The notes under the pieces: generated by a model
The model's database searches: none
What the model was told of the DNA's origin: nothing
The model's input: only the letters and a program-made list of their open reading frames with translations
Program-made: the position numbers and the translations under genes
NCBI RefSeq assembly: GCF_014651055.1
Contig: NZ_BMWD01000027.1
Coordinates: 81,885-145,884, forward strand
Direction of reading: 5' to 3'
DNA length: 64,000 bases
DNA from: Streptomyces fructofermentans
Lineage (GTDB): Bacteria; Actinomycetota; Actinomycetes; Streptomycetales; Streptomycetaceae
Shown here: one piece after another, positions 1 to 7,918 of the stretch
How the letters are laid out: every line of letters begins with the position of its first letter
Numbering within the stretch: position 1 is the first letter of the stretch

Positions 1-1
1 C

Positions 2-736
2 TCCTACGACCGGCTCATCCTCGGCTCCAAGAACGTCGACTACTACGCCTCGTTCGACAACGAGAAGGTCGGCGAGCTCCAGGGCGGCTACATCGTCGAG
101 AAGCTCGGCCTGAAGGACGGCTCCAAGAAGGGCCCGTTCAACGTCGAGCTGTTCGCGGGCTCCAACGACGACAACAACACGAAGTACTTCTTCCAGGGCG
201 CGATGAACGTGCTCCAGCCGTACATCGACAAGAAGCAGCTCGTCGTCAAGTCCGGCCAGACGCAGCTCAACCAGGTCACCACCCTGCGCTGGGACGGCGG
301 CACCGCCCAGAAGCGCATGGACGACCTGCTGACCTCGACGTACTCGAAGGCCCGCGTCGACGCCGTCCTCTCGCCGTACGACGGCATCTCCATCGGCATC
401 CTCTCGGCGCTCAAGTCGGACGACTACGGCTCCAAGAGCAAGCCGCTGCCGATCGTCACCGGCCAGGACGCCGAGGTCGCCTCGGTGAAGTCGATCATCG
501 CCGGCGAGCAGACGCAGACCGTCTACAAGGACACCCGCCAGCTCGCGGACGTGGCCTCCAAGATGGTCGACGCCGTGCTCAACGACAAGAAGCCGGAGAC
601 CAACGACACCAAGACGTACGACAACGGCGCGAAGGTCGTCCCGGCGTTCCTGCTCGACCCGGTCAACGTCGACAAGGCCAACTACAAGGAAGTTGTCGTC
701 GACTCCGGCTACATCAAGGAAAGCGACCTCAAGTAA
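2..736 (+). CDS. Sugar ABC transporter substrate-binding protein, ChvE type (3' part)
   Basis: The last 244 codons of a periplasmic-binding-protein-fold lipoprotein; the start, signal peptide and lipobox lie before the window. The reading frame is open from base 2 to the TAA at 734-736. The sequence matches the C-terminal lobes of ChvE/XylF-type binding proteins, which capture monosaccharides such as galactose, arabinose, xylose or glucose outside the membrane: a DNNTKYFFQGAM-like segment, then PYDGISIG and TGQDAEVASVKSIIAGEQ. It lies 32 bp upstream of its ATPase and permease, in the usual ChvE-GguA-GguB order. Which sugar it binds cannot be read from this part; the neighbouring epimerase and arabinofuranosidase make arabinose or galactose the best inference. 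Confidence 0.88.
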   Translation, partial: SYDRLILGSKNVDYYASFDNEKVGELQGGYIVEKLGLKDGSKKGPFNVELFAGSNDDNNTKYFFQGAMNVLQPYIDKKQLVVKSGQTQLNQVTTLRWDGGTAQKRMDDLLTSTYSKARVDAVLSPYDGISIGILSALKSDDYGSKSKPLPIVTGQDAEVASVKSIIAGEQTQTVYKDTRQLADVASKMVDAVLNDKKPETNDTKTYDNGAKVVPAFLLDPVNVDKANYKEVVVDSGYIKESDLK

Positions 737-768
737 CCGTCGTTTCCTGAAGATTGGAAGGCACGACC

Positions 769-2310
769 ATGGCGGGACCCGTCCTGGAAATGCGCTCGAT
801 CGTCAAGACCTTTCCCGGCGTCAAGGCGCTGTCGGACGTCTCACTGAGCGTCCGTCCGGGCGAGGTCCACGCCATCTGCGGTGAGAACGGTGCCGGGAAG
901 TCGACCCTCATGAAGGTCCTTTCCGGCGTCCACCCGCACGGAACCTACGAGGGCGAGATCCTCTTCGAGGGCGGCCACTGCCGGTTCAAGGACATCAGGG
1001 CGAGCGAGCAGCACGGCATTGTGATCATCCACCAGGAGCTCGCCCTGGTGCCCTACCTCTCCATCGCGGAGAACATCTTCCTCGGCAACGAGCACGCGAC
1101 GCGCGGGTTCATCAGCTGGAGCGAGACGCTCAGGCACGCGACCGAACTGCTGCGGCGGGTCGGCCTGAACGAGCACCCGGACACCCGGGTCGCCGACATC
1201 GGCGTGGGCAAGCAGCAGCTCGTCGAGATCGCGAAGGCGCTGTCGAAGAAGGTGAAGCTGCTGATCCTCGACGAGCCGACGGCGGCTCTGAACGACGAGG
1301 ACAGCGGCAAACTGCTCGACCTCATCCTGGGTCTCAAGGACCAGGGCATCACCTCGATCATCATCTCGCACAAGCTCAACGAGATCGAGCGGGTCGCGGA
1401 CTCGGTCACCATCCTGCGCGACGGGCGGTCCATCGAGACCCTCGACGTGAAGGCGGCCGGGACCACCGAGGACCGGATCATCAGCGGCATGGTGGGGCGC
1501 GACCTCGACCACCGCTTCCCCGAGCGGACCCCGCACCACCCGGAGGTGGGCGCGGCGCCCGCCCTGGAGGTCCGCAACTGGACCGTCCACCACCCGATCG
1601 ACCAGCAGCGCAAGGTGGTCGACGACGTGTCGATCACCGTGCGCCGCGGGGAGATCGTCGGCATCGCCGGCCTGATGGGCGCCGGGCGCACCGAACTCGC
1701 GATGAGCGTGTTCGGGCGCACCTACGGCCGCTACGCGGGCGGCACGGTCCTCAAGGACGGCGTGGAGATCCGTACGAAGACCGTGCCCGAGGCGGTCAAG
1801 CACGGCATCGCGTACGTCACCGAGGACCGCAAGCACTACGGCCTCAACCTCATCGACACCATCAACCGCAACATCTCGCTCAGCGCCCTCGGCAAGGTCG
1901 CCAGGCGCGGGGTCGTCGACGAGCACGGCGAGCGCCAGGTGGCCGAGGGCTTCCGCAAGTCGATGAACATCAAGGCGCCGACCGTCTTCGAGCCGGTGGG
2001 CAAGCTGTCGGGCGGCAACCAGCAGAAGGTCGTCCTCAGCAAGTGGATCTTCGCCGGTCCTGACGTGCTGATCCTCGACGAGCCGACCCGCGGCATCGAC
2101 GTGGGCGCCAAGTACGAGATCTACACGGTCATCGACAAACTGGCCGCCGAGGGCAAGGCGGTCGTCTTCATCTCCTCCGAGCTGCCGGAACTGCTCGGAA
2201 TGTGCGACCGCATCTACACGATGGCCGCCGGACGGTTGACCGGTGAGGTCCCGCGGGCCGAGGCCACGCAGGAAGTGCTGATGCGCCAGATGACGAAGGA
2301 CAAGAGGTAA
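769..2310 (+). CDS. Sugar ABC transporter ATP-binding protein (GguA/XylG type, two ATPase domains)
   Basis: A 513-residue tandem ATPase that powers uptake of a monosaccharide with the flanking binding protein and permease. The N-terminal domain has an intact Walker A (GENGAGKST near residue 38) and Walker B (LLILDEPTAAL near 164). The second domain has the altered Walker A GLMGAGRTE (near 301) typical of sugar ATPases of the MglA/XylG/GguA group, then LSGGNQQ (near 414) and LDEPTRG (near 438). I chose the ATG at 769 because GGAAG lies 8 bp upstream; the in-frame TTG at 754 has no such site. Length is normal for the family, and the permease begins 5 bp after the stop. The family call is secure; the substrate is inferred. 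Confidence 0.93.
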   Translation: MAGPVLEMRSIVKTFPGVKALSDVSLSVRPGEVHAICGENGAGKSTLMKVLSGVHPHGTYEGEILFEGGHCRFKDIRASEQHGIVIIHQELALVPYLSIAENIFLGNEHATRGFISWSETLRHATELLRRVGLNEHPDTRVADIGVGKQQLVEIAKALSKKVKLLILDEPTAALNDEDSGKLLDLILGLKDQGITSIIISHKLNEIERVADSVTILRDGRSIETLDVKAAGTTEDRIISGMVGRDLDHRFPERTPHHPEVGAAPALEVRNWTVHHPIDQQRKVVDDVSITVRRGEIVGIAGLMGAGRTELAMSVFGRTYGRYAGGTVLKDGVEIRTKTVPEAVKHGIAYVTEDRKHYGLNLIDTINRNISLSALGKVARRGVVDEHGERQVAEGFRKSMNIKAPTVFEPVGKLSGGNQQKVVLSKWIFAGPDVLILDEPTRGIDVGAKYEIYTVIDKLAAEGKAVVFISSELPELLGMCDRIYTMAAGRLTGEVPRAEATQEVLMRQMTKDKR

Positions 2311-2315
2311 GAGCG

Positions 2316-3560
2316 ATGAGCACGAATGTGACAGCCAAGTCCCCGGCGCCGGCACCCGCCGGCAAGGGCGACTCGGCCGGCGGCGACAGCCTGCTGAAGC
2401 TGATGCTGGACGGCATGAGCCGCAACATGCGGCAGTACGGCATGCTGATCGCTCTCGGCCTGATCGTGGTGCTGTTCGCGGTGTGGACGGACGGCGACCT
2501 GCTGCTGCCGCGCAACGTCTCCAACCTGGTGCTGCAGAACAGCTACATCCTGATCCTCGCGATCGGCATGATGCTCGTCATCATCGCGGGCCACATCGAC
2601 CTGTCGGTCGGCTCGCTCACCGCGTTCGTGGGCGCGGTGGCCGCGGTGCTGATGGTCGAGCACAAGATGGCCTGGCCGCTGGCCGTGGTCCTGTGCCTGG
2701 TCCTGGGCGCCGTCGCGGGAGCCGTACAGGGCTTCTTCATCGCGTATCTCGGCATACCGTCCTTCATCGTCACACTCGCCGGCATGCTGACGTTCCGCGG
2801 CCTGACGGAGATCTTCCTGGAGGGCCAGACGCTCGGCCCGTTCCCGGAGGGGCTGCAGAAGGTCTCCAACGGCTTCCTCCCCGAGGTCGGCCCGGACACC
2901 AACTACCACAACCTCACGCTGCTCCTCGGCTTCGCCGTGATCGCCTTCGTGGTGCTCCAGGAGGTCCGTGACCGCAGGCGGCAGCAGGAGTTCGCCCTCG
3001 AGGTGGCCCCCACCAAGCTGTTCCTGCTGAAGCTCGTCGCCCTGGTCGCCGCGGTCCTCACCGTGACGATGATGCTCGCCAGCTACAAGGGCGCCCCGGT
3101 GGTGCTGCTCATCCTCGGCGTCCTCGTCGTCGGCTTCGGCTATGTGATGCGCAACGCCGTCATCGGCCGCCACGTGTACGCCATCGGCGGCAACCTGCCC
3201 GCGGCGAAGCTGTCCGGTGTGCGGGACAAGAAGGTCACCTTCCTGGTCTTCCTCAACATGGGCATGCTGGCCGCGCTGGCCGGCCTGGTCTTCGCGGCCC
3301 GCTTCAACGCGGCCTCGCCCAAGGCCGGTGTGAACTTCGAACTGGAGGCGATCGCCGCGTCGTTCATCGGCGGCGCGTCCATGAGCGGCGGCGTGGGCAC
3401 GGTCCTCGGCGCGATCATCGGTGGTGTCGTCCTCGGTGTGCTCAACAACGGCATGAACCTCGTCGGGGTCGGCAGCGACTGGCAGCAGGTCATCAAGGGC
3501 CTGGTGCTGCTCGCGGCCGTCGGCTTCGACGTGTGGAACAAGCGCAAGGTCGGTTCTTAG
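2316..3560 (+). CDS. Sugar ABC transporter permease (GguB/XylH type)
   Basis: A 414-residue polytopic membrane protein forming the translocation channel of the importer. After a basic, Ala/Pro-rich cytoplasmic N-terminus of about 35 residues there are roughly ten hydrophobic helices. The BPD_transp_2 family pattern is clear: GHIDLSVGSLTAFVGA in the first half and NAVIGRHVYAIGGN and GVNFELEAIAASFIGGAS in the second. It begins 5 bp after the ATPase stop with AGAG just upstream, so it is translated from the same mRNA. A strong hairpin 10 bp after its stop probably ends the transporter transcript, leaving the epimerase partly or fully under its own signals. Confidence 0.92.
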   Translation: MSTNVTAKSPAPAPAGKGDSAGGDSLLKLMLDGMSRNMRQYGMLIALGLIVVLFAVWTDGDLLLPRNVSNLVLQNSYILILAIGMMLVIIAGHIDLSVGSLTAFVGAVAAVLMVEHKMAWPLAVVLCLVLGAVAGAVQGFFIAYLGIPSFIVTLAGMLTFRGLTEIFLEGQTLGPFPEGLQKVSNGFLPEVGPDTNYHNLTLLLGFAVIAFVVLQEVRDRRRQQEFALEVAPTKLFLLKLVALVAAVLTVTMMLASYKGAPVVLLILGVLVVGFGYVMRNAVIGRHVYAIGGNLPAAKLSGVRDKKVTFLVFLNMGMLAALAGLVFAARFNAASPKAGVNFELEAIAASFIGGASMSGGVGTVLGAIIGGVVLGVLNNGMNLVGVGSDWQQVIKGLVLLAAVGFDVWNKRKVGS

Positions 3561-3570
3561 CACGACCGGA

Positions 3571-3606
3571 GGGGCCTCGCGGGCTTGCCGCCCGCGGGGC
3601 CCCTTT
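3571..3606 (+). terminator. Rho-independent terminator after the sugar ABC operon
   Basis: GGGGCCTCGCGGGC pairs with GCCCGCGGGGCCCC (14 bp, one G-T wobble) around a short loop, followed by TTT. It sits between the permease stop and the epimerase start, so epimerase expression probably depends on readthrough or a promoter I cannot place. Confidence 0.75.
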
Positions 3607-3636
3607 CCGCTGCGCCAGACAGGAACGATCCGCGCC

Positions 3637-4746
3637 ATGGAGGACGGGAATCCGGTGAAGGAAGTGTTCGGCGAACTCGCCGACGGAACGACGGTCCACC
3701 GCTGGTCGCTGGAGAACGGCGGCGTCCGGCTGAAGGTCCTGTCGTACGGCGGGATCGTGCAGTCGCTGGAACTGCCCGACCGGCACGGACGGTACGCCGA
3801 CGTGTCGCTCGGATTCGCCTCGCTCGCCGGCTACGAGACGTCGAGCCCGTACTTCGGCGCCCTGATCGGCCGCTACGGCAACCGCGTCGCCGGGGGCCGC
3901 TTCACGCTGGACGGCGAGGAGTACCGGCTCCCCGTGAACGACGGCGGGAACAGCCTGCACGGCGGCCCCGCGGGCTTCGACCGCCGGGTGTGGGACGTGG
4001 AGGAGTTCACGGCGGGCCCGGACAGGGGCCTGGTGCTGCGCCGCACCAGTGCCGACGGCGAGATGGGCTACCCGGGCGCGCTGGCGGTGCGGGTCGCCTA
4101 CACCCTCACCGCGGACGGCGAGTGGCGCATCGACTACGAGGCGACCACCGACCGGCCCACGGTCGTGAACCTCACCCACCACGTGTACTGGAACCTCGCG
4201 GGCGAGTCCTCGGGCTCGGTCCACGGGCACGAACTGACGGTGGCCGCGTCCCGCTACACACCGGTCGGCCCCGGCCTCGTCCCCACCGGAGAGCAGGCCG
4301 GCGTCGTGGGAACCGCCTTCGACTTCCGAACGCCGCGGACCTTCGGCGAGGCACTGCGGCACCCGGACCCCCAGCTCCGGCACGCCGGGGGCATCGACCA
4401 CAACCTGGTCCTCGACAAGGGGGCCACCGGGCGGCCCGAGCACGTGGCGACCCTGCGGGACCCGGTCTCGGGGCGCACGCTGAGGCTCTCGACCACGGAA
4501 CCCGGACTCCAGGTGTACGGCGGCAACGGCCTCGACGGCACCCTCGTGGGGCCCGGCGGCCACGCGTACCGCGCCGGTGACGCACTGTGCCTGGAGACCC
4601 AGCACTTCCCCGACTCGCCCAACCGGCCCGGCTTTCCGTCGACCGTGCTCCGACCGGGCGAAACGTACAGATCGACGACCGTCCACTCGTTCGGCGCGGG
4701 GAGTTCCGAGGGGGAGCACGATCTCCCCAGGTCTCCCACGAGTTGA
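3637..4746 (+). CDS. galM: Aldose 1-epimerase (mutarotase)
   Basis: A 369-residue cytoplasmic galactose-mutarotase-fold enzyme that interconverts alpha and beta anomers of aldoses so that imported sugar can enter catabolism. Visible family landmarks are NRVAGGRF, NSLHGGPAGFD, the catalytic-His segment NLTHHVYWNL (about residue 188) and the catalytic-Glu segment LCLETQHFPDSPNRPGF near the C-terminus. ATG at 3637 follows AGGAACG. It lies directly downstream of the importer, a common pairing in sugar uptake operons and consistent with a pentose or galactose substrate. The last 20 residues are a variable polar tail. The enzyme call is firm; the preferred sugar is not. Confidence 0.93.
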   Translation: MEDGNPVKEVFGELADGTTVHRWSLENGGVRLKVLSYGGIVQSLELPDRHGRYADVSLGFASLAGYETSSPYFGALIGRYGNRVAGGRFTLDGEEYRLPVNDGGNSLHGGPAGFDRRVWDVEEFTAGPDRGLVLRRTSADGEMGYPGALAVRVAYTLTADGEWRIDYEATTDRPTVVNLTHHVYWNLAGESSGSVHGHELTVAASRYTPVGPGLVPTGEQAGVVGTAFDFRTPRTFGEALRHPDPQLRHAGGIDHNLVLDKGATGRPEHVATLRDPVSGRTLRLSTTEPGLQVYGGNGLDGTLVGPGGHAYRAGDALCLETQHFPDSPNRPGFPSTVLRPGETYRSTTVHSFGAGSSEGEHDLPRSPTS

Positions 4747-4773
4747 ACACGGACACAACCCCGCCCGTACTTA
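4743..4773 (+). promoter_or_regulatory. Possible promoter of the aminotransferase gene
   Basis: TTGAAC at 4743-4748 and TACTTA at 4768-4773 are separated by 19 bp, in the gap before the aminotransferase and overlapping the epimerase stop codon. The spacing is long and the match modest, so this is only a candidate housekeeping promoter. Confidence 0.3.
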
Positions 4774-4824
4774 GGATCGGTCCGCGCATCCCCGCGCGGG
4801 CCGCCCCTCAAGGACGGAGGGTCC

Positions 4825-6468
4825 ATGGCCGACAGTGTCACCTCGCTGTTCCGCACCGGCGCGCACAGCCCGTCGATGGCCGCGCTGGCACGTGAGAGCG
4901 GGGAGGCGGGTCCGCTGGACTTCTGCATCCCATGCAATCCGTACTTCCCGACGCCCGCGATGTTCGACGAGCTGTCGCACCGCTTGCGCGACATCATCAC
5001 GTACTACCCGAGCAGCGCGGACACCATCACCAGTGAGCTGTGCAACCTGCTCCAACTGCCCCCGCAGTGTGTGGCGATGGGCAACGGCTCCACGGAACTG
5101 ATCACCTGGATCGACCATCTGCTGGTCCGGGAGTCGCTCGCCATCCCCGTCCCCACCTTCGGCCGCTGGACCGACCAGCCGCTGGAGACCGGCAAGCGCG
5201 TCGACATGTTCCCGCTCCAGGAGAGCAGCGGCTTCGCCCTCGACCCGGCGCAGTACATCCAGTTCATCCGCTCCCGGGGCACCCGGGCGGCCGTCATCTG
5301 CAACCCGAACAACCCCGACGGCGGCTTCCTGCCCCGGCAGACGATCCTGGCGTTCTGCGACGCGCTCGCGGACCTGGACCTCATCGTCATCGACGAGTCG
5401 TTCCTGGAGTTCGCCGACGCGGAGAACGAGCCCAGCATCGTCGAGGACGCGGTGATGCGCCCCAACGTCATCGTGCTGCGCAGCCTCGGCAAGAACTTCG
5501 GGCTGCACGGCATCCGGTTCGGCTACATGGTGGCCAACCCGGGCCTCGCGGGCAAGATCCGCTCGATGCTGCCCAAGTGGAACCTCAACTCCTTCGCGGA
5601 GACCGTGGTGTTCATGCTGCGGGACCACGGGCCCGAGTACGTCGAGAGCCTCCACATGGTGCGCCGGGACCGGCTCGACATGGCGCGCCAGCTCTCGGCG
5701 CTGCCCGGCCTCACGGTCTACCCGTCGCAGGGCAACTTCCTCTTCGTGCGCCTGCCCGTGGGCGCCGAGGGCACCGTGGTCAGGGACCGGCTGCTCACCG
5801 AGCACCGCATCCTGGTCCGCGAGTGCGGCAACAAGATCGGTTCGTCCAGCCGCTTCCTGCGGCTCGTGGTGCGCCCCCAGACGGACGTGCGTCGCCTGGT
5901 GTCCGGCCTGGAGTCGGTGCTCTACGGGACCAGGAGGGGAGCCGCCGCCGTGCCCGAGCTGAGCACAGGGACCAGCTACAGCTCGGGTACGGCGGCGGTG
6001 GACCGGCTCGTCACCAACGGAGCCGGCTTCCCCGGGATCGCCGCGGCCGCCAACGGGATGGTGCCCCAGCCCCAGCCCATGCAGCCGCAGCCCGTGCAAC
6101 CCCCGCAGCCCCAGCCCATGCAGCCGATGCAGCCGCAGCCCATGCAGCCCCAGCCCATGCAGCAGCCGCAGCCCCAGCCGTTGGCCGCCGCCCCGCAGGG
6201 GATGCCGCCGCAGCCGCAGCAGCTGGTCTCCATGGCCAACGGGATCGTGGGGCAGCCGCAGCCGCTCACCGCGGCGCAGGCGCGCGGTACGACGGGCATG
6301 CCGGGCGGGCTGACGGCGGTGGCCGCCCAGGGCCAGCCGCAGGGGTTCCCGCCCCAGTCGATGCAGCAGCAGCCCGGCCCGCAGCAGGCCGTCGGCTGGC
6401 CGAGCACGGCCGGTTCCTCGAACGGCGCGGGGTGGCCGGCCGCAGGTGCGGTCAACCGGGTCGGCTGA
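4825..6468 (+). CDS. PLP-dependent aminotransferase (HisC/CobD-like) with Pro/Gln/Met-rich C-terminal tail
   Basis: A 547-residue protein. Residues 1-375 are a fold-type I aminotransferase of the histidinol-phosphate aminotransferase/CobD group: CNPNNPDGG (substrate-phosphate region), IVIDESFLEF, and SLGKNFGLHGIRFGY, where the Lys is the expected Schiff-base residue. The enzyme would transaminate or decarboxylate a phosphorylated amino-alcohol or amino acid; which one is unknown. Residues about 375-547 are unlike the family: a low-complexity segment in which QPQPM-type units dominate from about residue 412 to 455, then a Gly/Gln/Ala-rich end. Family members normally stop near residue 360-380. 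The ATG follows GGACGGAGGG. It appears monocistronic, with a hairpin after it. Confidence 0.85.
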   Translation: MADSVTSLFRTGAHSPSMAALARESGEAGPLDFCIPCNPYFPTPAMFDELSHRLRDIITYYPSSADTITSELCNLLQLPPQCVAMGNGSTELITWIDHLLVRESLAIPVPTFGRWTDQPLETGKRVDMFPLQESSGFALDPAQYIQFIRSRGTRAAVICNPNNPDGGFLPRQTILAFCDALADLDLIVIDESFLEFADAENEPSIVEDAVMRPNVIVLRSLGKNFGLHGIRFGYMVANPGLAGKIRSMLPKWNLNSFAETVVFMLRDHGPEYVESLHMVRRDRLDMARQLSALPGLTVYPSQGNFLFVRLPVGAEGTVVRDRLLTEHRILVRECGNKIGSSSRFLRLVVRPQTDVRRLVSGLESVLYGTRRGAAAVPELSTGTSYSSGTAAVDRLVTNGAGFPGIAAAANGMVPQPQPMQPQPVQPPQPQPMQPMQPQPMQPQPMQQPQPQPLAAAPQGMPPQPQQLVSMANGIVGQPQPLTAAQARGTTGMPGGLTAVAAQGQPQGFPPQSMQQQPGPQQAVGWPSTAGSSNGAGWPAAGAVNRVG

Positions 6469-6502
6469 CCACCGGACCTCCCCGCCCGGACCGTCGGCGC
6501 GC

Positions 6503-6538
6503 GTGTCCCCGCTCCCTCCCGTGGGGGGGCGGGGACAC
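6503..6538. terminator. Bidirectional terminator between convergent genes
   Basis: GTGTCCCCGC (6503-6512) pairs perfectly with GCGGGGACAC (6529-6538), and the C-rich and G-rich loop bases extend the stem. It lies between the aminotransferase (plus) and the zinc-ribbon gene (minus). Confidence 0.7.
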
Positions 6539-6621
6539 GGCTGTCAGGGGCGCCGGTGTCGGCGCGGGCGGTGGGACGCGACGTGCGGTGGGCCCCGGCC
6601 GGACCGCACCGGCCCGCCGGC

Positions 6622-6873
6622 TCACGGGCGCCGCACGGCCCCGGACCGGGACACGGCGGCGGCCCGCCGGACGGGCCCGCCGCGCGAGACGACGCGCGTC
6701 CCGCGGGCGTCCACCGCACGCACCTGGAGCGAACCGCAGCCGCAGCGCACCCACACGGTGAGGCCTGCCGCGGTGCCGTGCCGGGAGACCACCTCGAACG
6801 GTTCGGCGCGGTCCGGCCATCCGCAGTACGGGCACGCGTCGGGGCCGGGACCGCCGTGGACTGTGCTGGACAT
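6622..6873 (-). CDS. Small zinc-ribbon-like protein
   Basis: An 83-residue protein with two cysteine pairs, ACPYCGW near residue 14 and RCGCGSLQV near residue 43, spaced as in a zinc ribbon. The C-terminus is basic (VRRAAAVSRSGAVRRP). The start is clear: GAGGAG lies 5 bp upstream of the ATG at 6873. It is divergent from a LysR regulator across 114 bp, the classic arrangement for a LysR target gene. A role in nucleic-acid or protein binding is likely from the fold, but I do not recognise a named family. Confidence 0.7.
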   Translation of the reverse strand: MSSTVHGGPGPDACPYCGWPDRAEPFEVVSRHGTAAGLTVWVRCGCGSLQVRAVDARGTRVVSRGGPVRRAAAVSRSGAVRRP

Positions 6874-6987
6874 CTGTACTCCTCGCGGGGAAGCGGTGGA
6901 CCGGGCGTCGCTGCACGTCCAGCGTGCGGGAGGCTTCTGTGTCCGTCCAGGTTGACTTTCCGGACCTGACCTTGAAGCGTGGCCTTC

Positions 6988-7893
6988 ATGATTGACCTGC
7001 GTCGCCTCCATGTCCTGCGGGCCGTGGAGCACTACGGCACGGTGACCGCCGCCGCCCGCGCCCTGCACCTGACGACGTCCGCCGCCTCGCAGCAGGTGCG
7101 CCAGCTCGCGCGCGAACTGGGCGTCGACCTGCTGGAGCCGAAGGGACGCGGTGTGCGGCTGACGGTGGCGGCGCAGAGCCTGCTCACCCACGCGGACGCG
7201 ATCCAGGCCCGCTGGGAACGGGCCGAGCTGGACCTGCGGGCCGACCACGCGGACCCGGCGGGACTGCTGCGGGTGAGCGGCTTCCCCACGGCCGTCTCCG
7301 TGCTGCTCGCTCCGGCGGCGGCGCGGCTGCGCGAACGCCATCCCCGGCTCGTCCTGCGCATCCAGGAGTCGGAGGTCCCGGAGAGCTTCGACCTGCTCTT
7401 CGAGGGCGAGACCGACCTGGCGGTCGTCGAGACGACCCCGCGCAACCCTCCGCCCGGCGACGCCCGGTTCGATCAGCAGCCGCTGCTGGACGACCCGTTC
7501 GACCTGGTCGTACCCGACACGCACCGGCTGGCGGGGCTCCGCCGGATCGGTCTCGCGGAGGCGGCGCGCGAGGACTGGATCGCACCGGTCGAGTCCAGCC
7601 CGTGCCGCCCGCACGTCCTCTCGGCCTGCGGCGCCGCCGGATTCACCCCCGACGTCGTCCACCACGCCCGGGACTGGAACGCGACGGCCCATCTCGTCGC
7701 ACTCGGCCTCGGGGTCGCCCTGGTGCCCCGGCTCGCCCACCTGGCGCCGCACCTCCCGGTCACCCGGGTGCGCTGCACCGGCGACCCGCACCGCAAGATC
7801 CTCACCTGCACGAGGGCGGGCGGCCGCGAACGCCCCGCCGTCGCGGCCGCGTTGGAGCAGCTCCGCGAACTGGCCGCGACCGCCGTCGCCTGA
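6988..7893 (+). CDS. LysR-family transcriptional regulator
   Basis: A 301-residue DNA-binding regulator. The N-terminal winged helix-turn-helix is plain (TVTAAARALHLTTSAASQQ at about residues 14-32), followed by a linker and a periplasmic-binding-protein-like effector domain with DLAVVETTP and LGLGVALVPRLAHL. I chose ATG 6988 over GTG 6979 because GAAG lies 10 bp upstream of the former and almost abuts the latter, and because the family usually begins a few residues before the first helix. The divergent zinc-ribbon gene is the likely target; autoregulation is usual for the family. The effector is unknown. Confidence 0.9.
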   Translation: MIDLRRLHVLRAVEHYGTVTAAARALHLTTSAASQQVRQLARELGVDLLEPKGRGVRLTVAAQSLLTHADAIQARWERAELDLRADHADPAGLLRVSGFPTAVSVLLAPAAARLRERHPRLVLRIQESEVPESFDLLFEGETDLAVVETTPRNPPPGDARFDQQPLLDDPFDLVVPDTHRLAGLRRIGLAEAAREDWIAPVESSPCRPHVLSACGAAGFTPDVVHHARDWNATAHLVALGLGVALVPRLAHLAPHLPVTRVRCTGDPHRKILTCTRAGGRERPAVAAALEQLRELAATAVA

Positions 7894-7918
7894 GCCCCGC
7901 GCGAGCCCCTCGGTGGTG

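Noticed and set aside
2214..3638. A 474-codon minus-strand frame opposite the sugar permease
   Set aside because: Composition is Glu/His/Gln/Arg-rich without motifs, as expected from the reverse complement of a membrane-protein gene.
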